Positions 25,789 to 33,575 of a stretch of 64,000 nt of DNA are shown one piece after another (within the stretch, counting starts at the first letter, position 1; each line of letters starts with the position of its first letter). Location: positions 186,001 to 250,000 of the forward strand of contig NZ_CP019068.1 of assembly GCF_001989615.1 (NCBI RefSeq), written 5' to 3'. This DNA comes from Halorientalis sp. IM1011 (GTDB lineage Archaea > Halobacteriota > Halobacteria > Halobacteriales > Haloarculaceae). The translations under genes and the position numbers were made by a program. The notes below the pieces were generated by a model. It saw only the letters and a program-made list of their open reading frames with translations. It ran no database searches and was not told the origin of the DNA.

Positions 25789-25936
25789 TGTCTCATCGTA
25801 GACCGCACCAGGCGAAAAGTCCGATGATGACGCTAATACTACTTGATTCGGTGGTCATGATTATCGCGCTAATCGAGTATAGTTCAAAGAGTACAGTAAT
25901 CAATCAAATATTCCTAAGGTTCCACTCTGTTGATTG

Positions 25937-26140
25937 CTACCGCGGACAGTCGTGCGCTTGAATCCGCTCTGCCATCCCAAGTCGTCCACAGACAGGACAC
26001 TCCACCAGCTCATCCACCCCGTCATTGTCGAACTCGTCCAAGGCCACCCGCAGATGTGCAACCACATCGGGCAGCACAGCACGAGTGTACGCCTGGACTA
26101 ACTGATGCCGAACAGCCTCTGTATCAACACAGGCAGTCAT
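25937..26140 (-). CDS. Small zinc-finger-type protein
   Basis: The predicted 67-residue protein is mostly helical and acidic, ending with CPVCGRLGMAERIQAHDC, a possible C-x2-C...H-x-C zinc site. I start it at ATG 26140; a TTG two codons upstream is also possible. The ATG lies within 6 bases of the upstream gene's stop, so the two are coupled. Small Cys-motif proteins of this kind are common in haloarchaeal accessory DNA. The function is not known, and DNA- or protein-binding is only a guess. Confidence 0.65.
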   Translation of the reverse strand: MTACVDTEAVRHQLVQAYTRAVLPDVVAHLRVALDEFDNDGVDELVECPVCGRLGMAERIQAHDCPR

Positions 26141-26142
26141 AC

Positions 26143-26412
26143 TCAACTCACCCCAGCAGCTAACGCATCACCGAAGGTTTCGAAGAGCCGTCGATCGGCC
26201 CACCCGCGTTTCTGAGCGACGAAGGCCATCCACTCGTCGATACTCGCCTCCGCGAGGTCAGCGACGTGTTCGCGGTGGCCATCCGGCGCAACCGCGACGA
26301 CGGAGTCAGTGACTGTGTTGTAGACGTGATCGGTGCCAGTTTCATCCGTACCACAGAACAGCCATCGTGGCCGGACGGAAGCGTTTTCAGAAGTGCGTGT
26401 GTTCGTTGCCAT
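26143..26412 (-). CDS. Small haloarchaeal accessory protein of unknown function
   Basis: The 89-residue protein has a Thr/Ser-rich head, a central segment RWLFCGTDETGTDHVYNTVTDSVVAVAPDG that looks like a small beta-sheet, and a helical tail with EWMAFVAQKRGW. I do not recognise it. It shares a transcription unit with the zinc-finger-type protein downstream. A 6-bp-arm hairpin (CGCCTG...CAGGCG, 26442-26459) lies in the leader region just upstream and might be an operator or RNA structure. Confidence 0.6.
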   Translation of the reverse strand: MATNTRTSENASVRPRWLFCGTDETGTDHVYNTVTDSVVAVAPDGHREHVADLAEASIDEWMAFVAQKRGWADRRLFETFGDALAAGVS

Positions 26413-26441
26413 GGGTTCAAACCTCGCTTGGAACCCTAGCT

Positions 26442-26459
26442 CGCCTGTCTCAGCAGGCG
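26442..26459. promoter_or_regulatory. Short perfect inverted repeat upstream of small-protein operon
   Basis: CGCCTG and CAGGCG form perfect 6-bp arms around a 6-base loop. They lie 30 bp upstream of the leftward small protein start and about 105 bp upstream of the rightward winged-helix gene. The short winged-helix proteins next door are candidate binders; the repeat is short enough to be chance. Confidence 0.35.
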
Positions 26460-26566
26460 GGCGGCTTTCTGCCTGATACCACCCTTGAGAGCCAGTGTTC
26501 CTACCAAAATGGTTTGGCTAGAAGGACCATAATACTTTTGCTATTGGTAAAGTAAAATGCGCAGTG

Positions 26567-26782
26567 ATGGCGCAGGGAAAGCAAACGGTCTCCGACGAGG
26601 AGATCATAAGCGCATTCGAATCTAACGAGGCACCCTTCACGACAGCAATTGAATTAGCTGAGGAGTTCGAGATGACGCGCCAGTGGGCGCACAATCGGCT
26701 CCAGGCCCTTTACGAAGACGATACAATTAACCGGAAAAAGGCAGGCTCCCGGAATGTGATTTGGTGGCTGCCCGACGGCTAA
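26567..26782 (+). CDS. Small winged-helix DNA-binding protein
   Basis: The 71-residue protein is essentially one winged-helix domain: SDEEIISAFESNEAPFTTAIELAEEFEMTRQWAHNRLQALYEDDTI then a beta wing ending VIWWLP. I start at the second Met (26567), one codon after the longest open frame start. It is tail-to-tail with a clear paralogue on the other strand, and the two 3' ends overlap by 4 bp. A TATA-like AT-rich stretch (about 26528-26550) lies just upstream. Confidence 0.75.
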   Translation: MAQGKQTVSDEEIISAFESNEAPFTTAIELAEEFEMTRQWAHNRLQALYEDDTINRKKAGSRNVIWWLPDG

Positions 26783-27033
26783 TCTTCACTTCTCGTGTCC
26801 GCTAAGTACTGTTCGCCAGTGGTGGTTATCCAGTAGAATCGAGCGCGTCCGCCCGGGTTCTTACTTTCAAGGCACCCGTCGTCCTTGAGCTGCTTTAATC
26901 GCTGATCTGCCCATTGGCGAGTCTTATCGAATTCATCTGCGAGTTCTTGAGCGGTAAATGCCGGATCTGGCGACTCCACGAAGAACTCGAGTACCTCGCG
27001 TTTCGAGACCGACGGGTCCGGGCCGCGTGTCAC
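26779..27033 (-). CDS. Small winged-helix DNA-binding protein (paralogue)
   Basis: The 84-residue protein has the winged-helix pattern SKREVLEFFVESPDPAFTAQELADEFDKTRQWADQRLKQLKDDGCL, then a wing GGRARFYWITT. It shares the TRQWA..RL recognition-helix core with the gene it faces. It is transcribed convergently with a 4-bp 3' overlap, so the two mRNAs would be antisense to each other at their ends. Confidence 0.75.
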   Translation of the reverse strand: MTRGPDPSVSKREVLEFFVESPDPAFTAQELADEFDKTRQWADQRLKQLKDDGCLESKNPGGRARFYWITTTGEQYLADTRSED

Positions 27034-27299
27034 ACTCAGAGTTATCGGATAGGTGGTTTAGGTATTCCGTCACATTACCATTTACCATTAGCAAATATTA
27101 AGTGCGCGCTGGATGTCATTGTCACTCAGGTTCTACACGGTGGTGACGTCGCCCACGAAAATGGCGACCGTGTGCATCCACGGCCGCCGTGTGGAGCCGG
27201 TGGTACCGACATGTTCGATTCGTTCACGGGGACTATTCAATCCCCCGCACGACCAGACGCATCGCTCACAACCACACCCACCACTGGAGGGCGGTCCCA

Positions 27300-28148
27300 A
27301 TGACGGACCTCGAGACCCTCGAAGCTCGCATCGCCGACCTCGAGGCGACCGTCGAAGCCCAACAAGACCGGATCAACCAACTCCAGACTGACCTCGAAGA
27401 CGAACGCCAAGCACGCAAGAACGCCGAAGCCCGCGTCGACGACCTCGAAGCTACCTGCGAAGAACAGGCCGCACTCCTCGACGCACTCCGAAATCGCACG
27501 GACACGACCCAGTCCCAGATTGCCGAACTCCAGGCCCGGGAACTCGAAAAGGGCGCGCACCTCGACTACGAGCACGTCGCACCCACCCAGGACAAACTCG
27601 ATCTGCCGGACGATCGCCTCGAACGCATCACTGACGACGATGGCACCACGTGGGTCCGCTTGCCCGACCACGAGGACCCACTCGATCGCGGGTCGGACAC
27701 GCTCCCAACAGCGGACCTCCTCCCCATCCAGCAGCTGGCCCGCCTGGACGACGACACACTCGCGTCGGCCACCAACACCAGGGCGGACTACATCGCGGCC
27801 CAAGTCTGGGCCGAGCGCACCACACACAGTCCAGGCAGTCTCTGGACCAAGGGCTGCAAAGACGTCGCCGCGTACGTCGACGCCAGCGACATCCGCGTGT
27901 TCATCAAGTCGAATCTGGAACGCGACGACGAGTCGCTCAGCCGTGACTACGCCAAGAAGTTAGCCGGCCGTGCGATGGACCGCCTCCGCGAGCTCGCCAA
28001 ATCCCGGGTCTACATCGACCGCCGTACCCACCGCAAGGACGGCCTCGAGTATACCGAGCGGCGACTGGTCCTGCCCAGTGATGCCGACATCCCGGGCGGG
28101 ACGGGCACGACTGACGACCCACCGGCGACAGACGCCTTCACCGGGTAG
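27300..28148 (+). CDS. Coiled-coil protein with C-terminal helical domain
   Basis: The 282-residue protein begins MTDLETLEARIADLEATVEAQQDRINQLQTD, a heptad coiled coil running to about residue 85. An acidic linker and a helical domain (about 145-235: RADYIAAQVWAERT...SNLERDDESLSRDYAKKLAGRAMDRLREL) follow. A short wing-like VYIDRRTHRKDGLEYTERRLVL resembles a DNA-binding winged-helix end. I chose the ATG at 27300 although the frame is open from 27189, because the heptads begin here. Proteins of this plan are frequent on haloarchaeal plasmids and islands; the function is not known. Confidence 0.75.
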   Translation: MTDLETLEARIADLEATVEAQQDRINQLQTDLEDERQARKNAEARVDDLEATCEEQAALLDALRNRTDTTQSQIAELQARELEKGAHLDYEHVAPTQDKLDLPDDRLERITDDDGTTWVRLPDHEDPLDRGSDTLPTADLLPIQQLARLDDDTLASATNTRADYIAAQVWAERTTHSPGSLWTKGCKDVAAYVDASDIRVFIKSNLERDDESLSRDYAKKLAGRAMDRLRELAKSRVYIDRRTHRKDGLEYTERRLVLPSDADIPGGTGTTDDPPATDAFTG

Positions 28149-28593
28149 GGCTGTCCCCGGGGGCGAGTCACACCGCTGAGTAAGTGCCACACCCCACGAC
28201 AGGCCAGCCACCATACCCCACGCGCCGCTGTGTTCATGGGTTGGATACTAGCTGGTCTCTCCCTCGAACGGCTGTCGACGGCTCACACCGAGACCATGGC
28301 AGCGAGAACCCACTGGGGACACGAGCTGTCCCCGGCCGATCGACGCACTCGGCCGTAATGGGGCCTCGTCTACTCAAGCCCAAATCCGACAACAGATCGG
28401 CTTCTGGTGAAACCAGCAAATCCTGAGAGAGCTAAACTGCTAAGAGAGGATATATTCAGCAATCAACCCGCTCCATGCCGTTGTGACAGAGACGTGGTTG
28501 TCATAGAATAGTTCTCATACTAGTTCTTCGCTCCCTTAGTTTGATCAGTACAGACAAATCACTTGCCAATAGATTGAGGCTCCGCTGGATGAA
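28149..28593. other. Intergenic region, no gene seen
   Basis: This is 445 bp between the coiled-coil gene and the leftward lipoprotein gene. The first 250 bp are GC-rich with short random frames. The last 190 bp are AT-rich. I see no convincing coding frame, RNA gene or strong repeat. It may mark the edge of the accessory block, since the genes to the right are more metabolic. Confidence 0.45.
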
Positions 28594-29061
28594 CTATGGA
28601 TCGGTGTGAGTCCGGTTGTAGAGGTGATGCGGCCCTTTTGCGACTTCATTCCAGACCAGGGTTCCTGACCGGTCCACGAAGAGGGATAGAAACGTTGGAG
28701 TAGTGGCAAATGGATTGAATGTGGGTGTTCCCCCTTCATCGGGAGCCGTCCCGTCGAGCGTCAACTGGAGGCTGTAGGTCACCGATTCCGTGAATACGTC
28801 AGGAATGAGCAATCGATCGTCTGGCTTCAGCGACACACTCGACGAGAGGGTCCGTTGGCTCTCAGGAACTGGATCGGATGTTTCGATTACTTCCACCCCG
28901 ATAGTATGGGGTAACTCGTGAAGATTGGCGAATCCAAGACTCCCAGCTGAACCAACTGCTGATTCGTTTGGCTGATCGCTTGTCCTGATCTCCGGGCACC
29001 CGCTGAGACCGGCACAGACTCCACACCCGACCATCGATAGTAACCTCCTCCTTGTGGCCAT
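28594..29061 (-). CDS. Predicted Tat lipoprotein
   Basis: Starting at the ATG at 29061, the 155-residue product begins MATRRRLLSMVGCGVCAGLSGC. Twin arginines, a hydrophobic stretch and a lipobox (LSGC) predict Tat export and lipid anchoring at the cell surface. The mature part is beta-rich (VSLKPDDRLLIPDVF, VTYSLQLTLDG) and has no recognised domain. A start four codons upstream (29073) is also open. It is monocistronic. Confidence 0.75.
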   Translation of the reverse strand: MATRRRLLSMVGCGVCAGLSGCPEIRTSDQPNESAVGSAGSLGFANLHELPHTIGVEVIETSDPVPESQRTLSSSVSLKPDDRLLIPDVFTESVTYSLQLTLDGTAPDEGGTPTFNPFATTPTFLSLFVDRSGTLVWNEVAKGPHHLYNRTHTDP

Positions 29062-29311
29062 AGTTCCTGTCATCTTAACAGTGAGTCATGTAGTATTTGG
29101 GGGAAATCAAACCCCGTGGCCCTGATGTGATGCACATCTTGTGAGTTGGATACTTGTATCACCTCGCACGACCAATTATATACGATGAAGAGAGCTTAAT
29201 CTCTCCCATTACAACTTTTCTGCTATTCAAACGCTAAGTAAGTAGGCTGTAGTGAGCAGTAGAACTGCGTCTTCACTCACGTTTTTTGTTGGTAAGCTGT
29301 CCAGTACCCAC

Positions 29312-29560
29312 ATGGTCTCGGCCCACTGGCTCATTGCGGCAGCACTCGGCACCGCCGCATCGGCCATCGGGCTGTTGTTGCTCTGGCTGGCACTCACCGG
29401 CTCACACGAGGAGCTTCGTCCGCCGGTGGACTGGGGCGCTGATCTGGGACTCGTCGCCGTCGAGCAGACACGTACCAGACGGCTTATCTGGGCAGGATAC
29501 GGGTTCATATCGCTACTCGCAGGGCTGGCGTGTTTCGCCGTACTCGTCGTCGCGTTCTGA
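29312..29560 (+). CDS. Small membrane protein
   Basis: The 82-residue protein starts at MVSAHWLIAAALG. It has two transmembrane helices (about 3-29 and 61-81) joined by an acidic loop SHEELRPPVDWGADLGLVAVEQTRTRRL. The frame is open 20 codons further upstream, but those residues look unlike coding sequence. No family is recognised. It ends 67 bp from the 3' end of the convergent acyl-CoA ligase gene. Confidence 0.6.
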   Translation: MVSAHWLIAAALGTAASAIGLLLLWLALTGSHEELRPPVDWGADLGLVAVEQTRTRRLIWAGYGFISLLAGLACFAVLVVAF

Positions 29561-29627
29561 CTCCTGAGAAGGGGCCGGTCCCTTCCACAGTGAACGCATT
29601 GGTCACCGCGACGCGAGCACCACAGTT

Positions 29628-31133
29628 CTACGTCAGCGGGGTGGTCCGGAACCGGTCTCTGAGCGCCGTCCGGTCGATCTTTCCGGTCGCTGTCCGGGGT
29701 ATCTCCTCGACGAACTCGATACGTTCGGGGACCTTGTGATCGCCGAGGCGGGCATTACAGACGGATCGGACGTGCGATTCGGAGACACCGCCATCGCTCG
29801 TGAGGACGGCTGTGATGACAGCCCCCTGGCGCCCGTCGAGGGCGTCGACGATCGCTGCGCCCGACACACCGTCGATTTCGTAGAGGACGTCCTCGATCTC
29901 GCGCGGGAAGACGTTTGCACAGCCGACCGAGAACATGTCGCCGCGTCGGCCGACCACGAAGAGATGCCCGTCCGAATCGAGGTAGCCGACGTCGCCCGAC
30001 CGGAGCCAGCGGTCGCCGTCCCGCTCGACGAACGCGTCGGCCTCGTGCTGGCTTCGCTCGAACCCTGGCGTCACCGTGTCACCGCGCCAGAGGAGTTCGC
30101 CCCGTTCGCCCTGGTCGACGACGTCGCCGGTCTCGACGTCCTCGATCCGGAGGGCGACGACCTCCGACGCCGGTGGCCCGACGCTCCCGGCCTTCCGCTC
30201 GCTCCCGGGCCGGTTGAACGCGGCCAGGGGCGTGGTTTCGGTCATCCCGTAGCCTTCGAGGACCGTCGCGCCCAGCGCAGCTTCCACGTCGGCGATCTTG
30301 TCTGCCGGCATCGGCGCGCCGCCGACGACGAGGCGCGTCAGCGACGAGAGGTCGTAATCGGCGACGACCCCCGCCTCGAGCAGGTCCGTCGCCATGTCCG
30401 GCGTGAGGAAGGTGTAGGTAACCCGCCGGCGTTCGATAGTCGCTGCAACCCGTTCTGGATCCCACTCGGGCAGGAACCAGTTCTCGGCCTCGGCCAGAAG
30501 CAGCGGCGTCGTCGTCACGTTGAGGCCGGTCACGTGATAACACTGGCTGACCGTGAGCCCGACCTCGTCTCTGGTCAGCCGGTGATAGCGACAGATCCCC
30601 CGCACGTTCGCGAAGACGTTCCCGTGGGTGTGTCTGACCCCCTTCGGACGCCCGGTCGTCCCGCTGCTGTAGACGACGGCCGCGGTCTCGTCGCGCCGGC
30701 GTGGGTGGACGGCGTAGCTCGTGGCGGCCGCCGCGAGTTCGTCCGAGAAGTCCGCGCCGGCGCTGCCGTCGACGGTCAGCGGCGTCGGCACGCTCCTCGC
30801 GACCGAACTGAACCCCTCGTCGGTCACCAGGACCGACACGTCGCTGGTGTCCAGGACGTACCGGACCTGCTCGTCGGTAAACCGGGTATTGATCGGGACC
30901 GGCACGGCGCCACACTTCATCGCGCCCAGGTAGGCGACGAGGAACGGCACGCCGTTCCGCAGACAGATCCCCACACGGTCGTCGGGCGTTACACCCCGTT
31001 CCTCGAAGACGGTCGCCGCCGCGTTCGACGCCGCCGAGAGCTCCCCGTAGGTCACCGCTCGATCCGGGTCCCCCACTGCTCGCGAACCCGGTGCGGCCCG
31101 CGCCCCGTGGTCCACGACGTTCCCGAAGTTCAT
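29628..31133 (-). CDS. AMP-forming acyl-CoA synthetase (ANL superfamily)
   Basis: The 501-residue enzyme has the P-loop-like motif VVYSSGTTGRPKGVRHTHGN (about 151-170), GYGMTET (about 294), and the hinge region RWLRSGDVGYLDSDGHLFVVGR (about 382-403). The C-terminal lysine block ends in RTATGKIDRTALRDR. It activates a carboxylic acid with ATP and CoA; the substrate cannot be told from sequence. Its regulator is probably the IclR protein encoded upstream on the same strand. A palindrome GTCCCAC-ATC-GTGGGAC lies in the gap between them. TATA-like TTAAAAAATAG lies about 30 bp before the start. Confidence 0.9.
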   Translation of the reverse strand: MNFGNVVDHGARAAPGSRAVGDPDRAVTYGELSAASNAAATVFEERGVTPDDRVGICLRNGVPFLVAYLGAMKCGAVPVPINTRFTDEQVRYVLDTSDVSVLVTDEGFSSVARSVPTPLTVDGSAGADFSDELAAAATSYAVHPRRRDETAAVVYSSGTTGRPKGVRHTHGNVFANVRGICRYHRLTRDEVGLTVSQCYHVTGLNVTTTPLLLAEAENWFLPEWDPERVAATIERRRVTYTFLTPDMATDLLEAGVVADYDLSSLTRLVVGGAPMPADKIADVEAALGATVLEGYGMTETTPLAAFNRPGSERKAGSVGPPASEVVALRIEDVETGDVVDQGERGELLWRGDTVTPGFERSQHEADAFVERDGDRWLRSGDVGYLDSDGHLFVVGRRGDMFSVGCANVFPREIEDVLYEIDGVSGAAIVDALDGRQGAVITAVLTSDGGVSESHVRSVCNARLGDHKVPERIEFVEEIPRTATGKIDRTALRDRFRTTPLT

Positions 31134-31266
31134 GGGACCACGATTCGGCCCCTTTGGCTTCCTATTTTTTAATCTCGTTTGACCTGTCTAGTACAATTAA
31201 GGTATGTCGAACGGGTGGGGAGCGCCCCCATCGGCACAAGCGAGGGTTCGACGCCGGTCGAGTTCT

Positions 31267-31283
31267 GTCCCACATCGTGGGAC
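31267..31283. promoter_or_regulatory. Perfect 17-bp palindrome, candidate IclR operator (ligase side)
   Basis: GTCCCAC and GTGGGAC are perfect 7-bp arms around ATC. The site lies between the IclR gene and the acyl-CoA ligase gene, about 135 bp upstream of the ligase start. A near-identical copy lies 33 bp upstream of the IclR start, which is what autoregulation plus control of a linked target would look like. Confidence 0.6.
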
Positions 31284-31313
31284 GAAGACTGACCAAAATC
31301 CGCCTCGGCCGGC

Positions 31314-32090
31314 TCACTCGGGAGTCGCGAAGACGATGTCGGCTCGCACGTCGTCTGCGGTCTCACGGACACGCGCCGGGAGTCCGGCGTCGAGTGCGGC
31401 GTCCATCTCCTCGCCGGGGCCGTAGGCGGCGACCGCGCCGTAGACGCGGTCGTCGGTCGCGATGGGGGCAGCGACGCCGACCATCCCCCGGATGAGTTCG
31501 CCGCGGTCCAGAGCGTGGCCGCGCTCGTCGATCGTCGCCAGTTCCGCCCGGAGTTCCTCGCCGTCGGTCACCGTCAGTTCCGTCCGGGACCGGAGCCCAT
31601 GCTGGTCGAGGATCGCCGTCACCCGGTCCTCGGGCAGTCGAGCAAGGATCGCCTTCCCCGGTGCGTTCGTGTGGAGATACGCCCGCCGTGGATAGGCCTG
31701 CGGGGAGGGACGAGCCCCCTCATCCGGGGCCCAGCGGGTGGACTGCAGCGCCACCGCGCGACCGTGCTCCTCGACGACCAGCTGGCAGTATCGGCCCGTG
31801 TCTTCCGAGAGGGTTTCGACCGCGCTGCGACCGTGTTCGAAGACAGTCCGACTATTTCGTGCGGCTTGCCCGAGATGCAGGTACGGTCCCCCGAGCCGGT
31901 AGGCGCCGTCCTCCTCGATGAGGTACCCCAGCTTCGCCAGCGTTCGGAGGTGGTTATGGACCGTGCTCTTCGGGAGGTCGAGCGCCGCGGCCAGTTCCGT
32001 CGCGCCGGCCCGGTCGCGCTCACGGATCTCGTCGACGATCGCGTACGATCGCTGCACCGAACTGATCGGGACCGACGGGGCCTCGTCCAT
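31314..32090 (-). CDS. IclR-family transcriptional regulator
   Basis: The 258-residue protein starts at MDEAPSVPISSVQRSY; residues before this in the open frame include promoter DNA and are not IclR-like. It has an N-terminal winged helix (RDRAGATELAAALDLPKSTVHNHLRTLAKLGYL) and a C-terminal ligand-binding domain (NAPGKAILARLPEDRVTAIL; RGHALDRGELIRGMVGVAAPI). It sits between the acyl-CoA ligase gene (same strand, downstream) and a divergent oxidoreductase pair. Palindromic candidate operators lie upstream of itself and of the ligase. The effector is unknown, probably an aromatic or carboxylic acid. Confidence 0.9.
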   Translation of the reverse strand: MDEAPSVPISSVQRSYAIVDEIRERDRAGATELAAALDLPKSTVHNHLRTLAKLGYLIEEDGAYRLGGPYLHLGQAARNSRTVFEHGRSAVETLSEDTGRYCQLVVEEHGRAVALQSTRWAPDEGARPSPQAYPRRAYLHTNAPGKAILARLPEDRVTAILDQHGLRSRTELTVTDGEELRAELATIDERGHALDRGELIRGMVGVAAPIATDDRVYGAVAAYGPGEEMDAALDAGLPARVRETADDVRADIVFATPE

Positions 32091-32122
32091 ACACGCTAGT
32101 CGATCCCGCGTCACTTCAACGT

Positions 32123-32139
32123 GTACCACATTGTGGGAC
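32123..32139. promoter_or_regulatory. Near-perfect palindrome, candidate IclR operator (own promoter)
   Basis: GTACCAC and GTGGGAC flank ATT. This differs at one arm base from perfect symmetry and from the ligase-side site at two positions overall. It lies 33 bp upstream of the IclR start codon, in the divergent region shared with the oxidoreductase pair. Confidence 0.55.
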
Positions 32140-32426
32140 GACAGATCCCGAAATAGACAGGTGAAATATGAATGATTACAGTAAAGATAATTATCCATTC
32201 ACAATATTCAGCCCGAATTTCGATATTTTCTAAGACGGTCTAAAATATCTGTATATTTCCTATAACACGATTTTGGCCTTTCTTTTCGACTCTCCTTCGT
32301 GTGCTGTAAGCGAGTAATAATGTAGTTTGTATCAGTTACGAGGTTTTATCCACCTGGTATCGTTCTACTTGCGCTGCGGTCACACAGTGACCCACTGCGG
32401 GATGCTGTGGTGACCGGGACCACACA

Positions 32427-33575
32427 ATGCACGAATCAGATGGGAGCGACGTGAGCAGGCGGGGAGTCGTCAAGGGCATCGGGGGCCTCGCGGCGCTGTC
32501 GATGTCGAACGCGACCTTCGCGGACGCGAAGGCCGCGATGACTTCGCCACTGCAGAGCGATCCACATACGGCAGACACGTATCGAGCGATCGTCGACGCG
32601 ATCGTCCCGCGAACACCACAACTCGAGGACGAACTCGGGCCGGAACACGTCCCCGGGGGCGTCGACGTGGGCCTGGAGAAGTTCCTCATCTGGGACTTCA
32701 ACCACTTCCAGGAGATCCGCGCGGAGATGGTCACCGAGAAGACCCACCTGTTGGGCGGCGTCTTCGAGGCCGACGAACCGAGCGGCCCCGAGATGGAGCG
32801 GAGCCTCTTCGAGTTGAGTCTGGATCTGACCCAGTACGGATCGACGGTCGACGCGCTGTTCGACCTCCTCGACGTGAGCCTCCTCGGACTGGACGTCGAC
32901 GGCGACGCGCTCCAGGAGTACCTCACGCTCGGGCCGATCGAACGCTTCGAGATCTCCTTCTCGGACTTCGAGGCGCTCACCGAAGGGCCCGCCGAATTCG
33001 AGTTGGTCGTCGAGACGGCCAACGAGACCGTCCACCGCGTTCTCCAGAACTACCCGTACGCGGCGCTGTTCACCATCGTCTTCGATATCGTCGCTGCGGA
33101 GTTCCTCGTCCTCGGGAAGAACGAGGACCCGGTCTCCGTGAACGAACAGTTCCCGGCCGGCGGGACGTTCGCTCGACTCTCCCGCGAGGACCGGCTTCGG
33201 TGTCTCTGGAGCATCGTCGACGGCGGTCTGATCGACACGCTCGACGAAGTCCTCTCCCCACTGGTACCCGACTTGGGCATCCTGAAGTACGTCGTCATGG
33301 CCGTCAACGGCCTCCACGGCTTCGGCTACTACACCGAGTGGGCGGGCCTCGGCGACACCAAGACCAACATGCCGACCGAACGGGAGATGCAGAAAGACCC
33401 CAGCCAGGTCCAGAGTCGGCAACAGACCGACTACCCCGGGCCGTCACCGGGCTACGCCGCGGACTGGCGACACGCCGTCCCCGACGGGTTCGCGGACCCC
33501 GACGTGGAGGACCTCGACCTGCCGGACGACCTGACTGGCGACGACGTCGTCGACGGCATCGGAGGTGACACCTGA
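32427..33575 (+). CDS. Tat-exported gluconate-2-dehydrogenase-subunit-3-like protein
   Basis: The 382-residue protein begins with a Tat signal (SRRGVVKGIGGLAALSM). TYRAIVDAIVPRTPQ follows, typical of the small subunit that accompanies GMC-type dehydrogenases (gluconate 2-dehydrogenase subunit 3 family). The rest is helical. It is longer than the usual subunit, mainly by a central insert and an acidic tail of about 45 residues. Its stop overlaps the start of the GMC gene (TGATG). The likely role is to export and mature the flavoenzyme by hitchhiking on its Tat signal. The tail fits the protein to high salt. Confidence 0.8.
   Translation: MHESDGSDVSRRGVVKGIGGLAALSMSNATFADAKAAMTSPLQSDPHTADTYRAIVDAIVPRTPQLEDELGPEHVPGGVDVGLEKFLIWDFNHFQEIRAEMVTEKTHLLGGVFEADEPSGPEMERSLFELSLDLTQYGSTVDALFDLLDVSLLGLDVDGDALQEYLTLGPIERFEISFSDFEALTEGPAEFELVVETANETVHRVLQNYPYAALFTIVFDIVAAEFLVLGKNEDPVSVNEQFPAGGTFARLSREDRLRCLWSIVDGGLIDTLDEVLSPLVPDLGILKYVVMAVNGLHGFGYYTEWAGLGDTKTNMPTEREMQKDPSQVQSRQQTDYPGPSPGYAADWRHAVPDGFADPDVEDLDLPDDLTGDDVVDGIGGDT

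Noticed and set aside
26413-26440. tRNA-like T-loop sequence GGTTCAAACC
   Set aside because: No acceptor stem, D-arm or anticodon arm can be drawn around it; no tRNA is called.
29736-31172. Long 478-codon frame on the plus strand opposite the acyl-CoA ligase
   Set aside because: It is the antisense shadow of the ligase gene; GC-rich haloarchaeal codons leave long open antisense frames, and its product is Arg/Asp/Val-rich without motifs.
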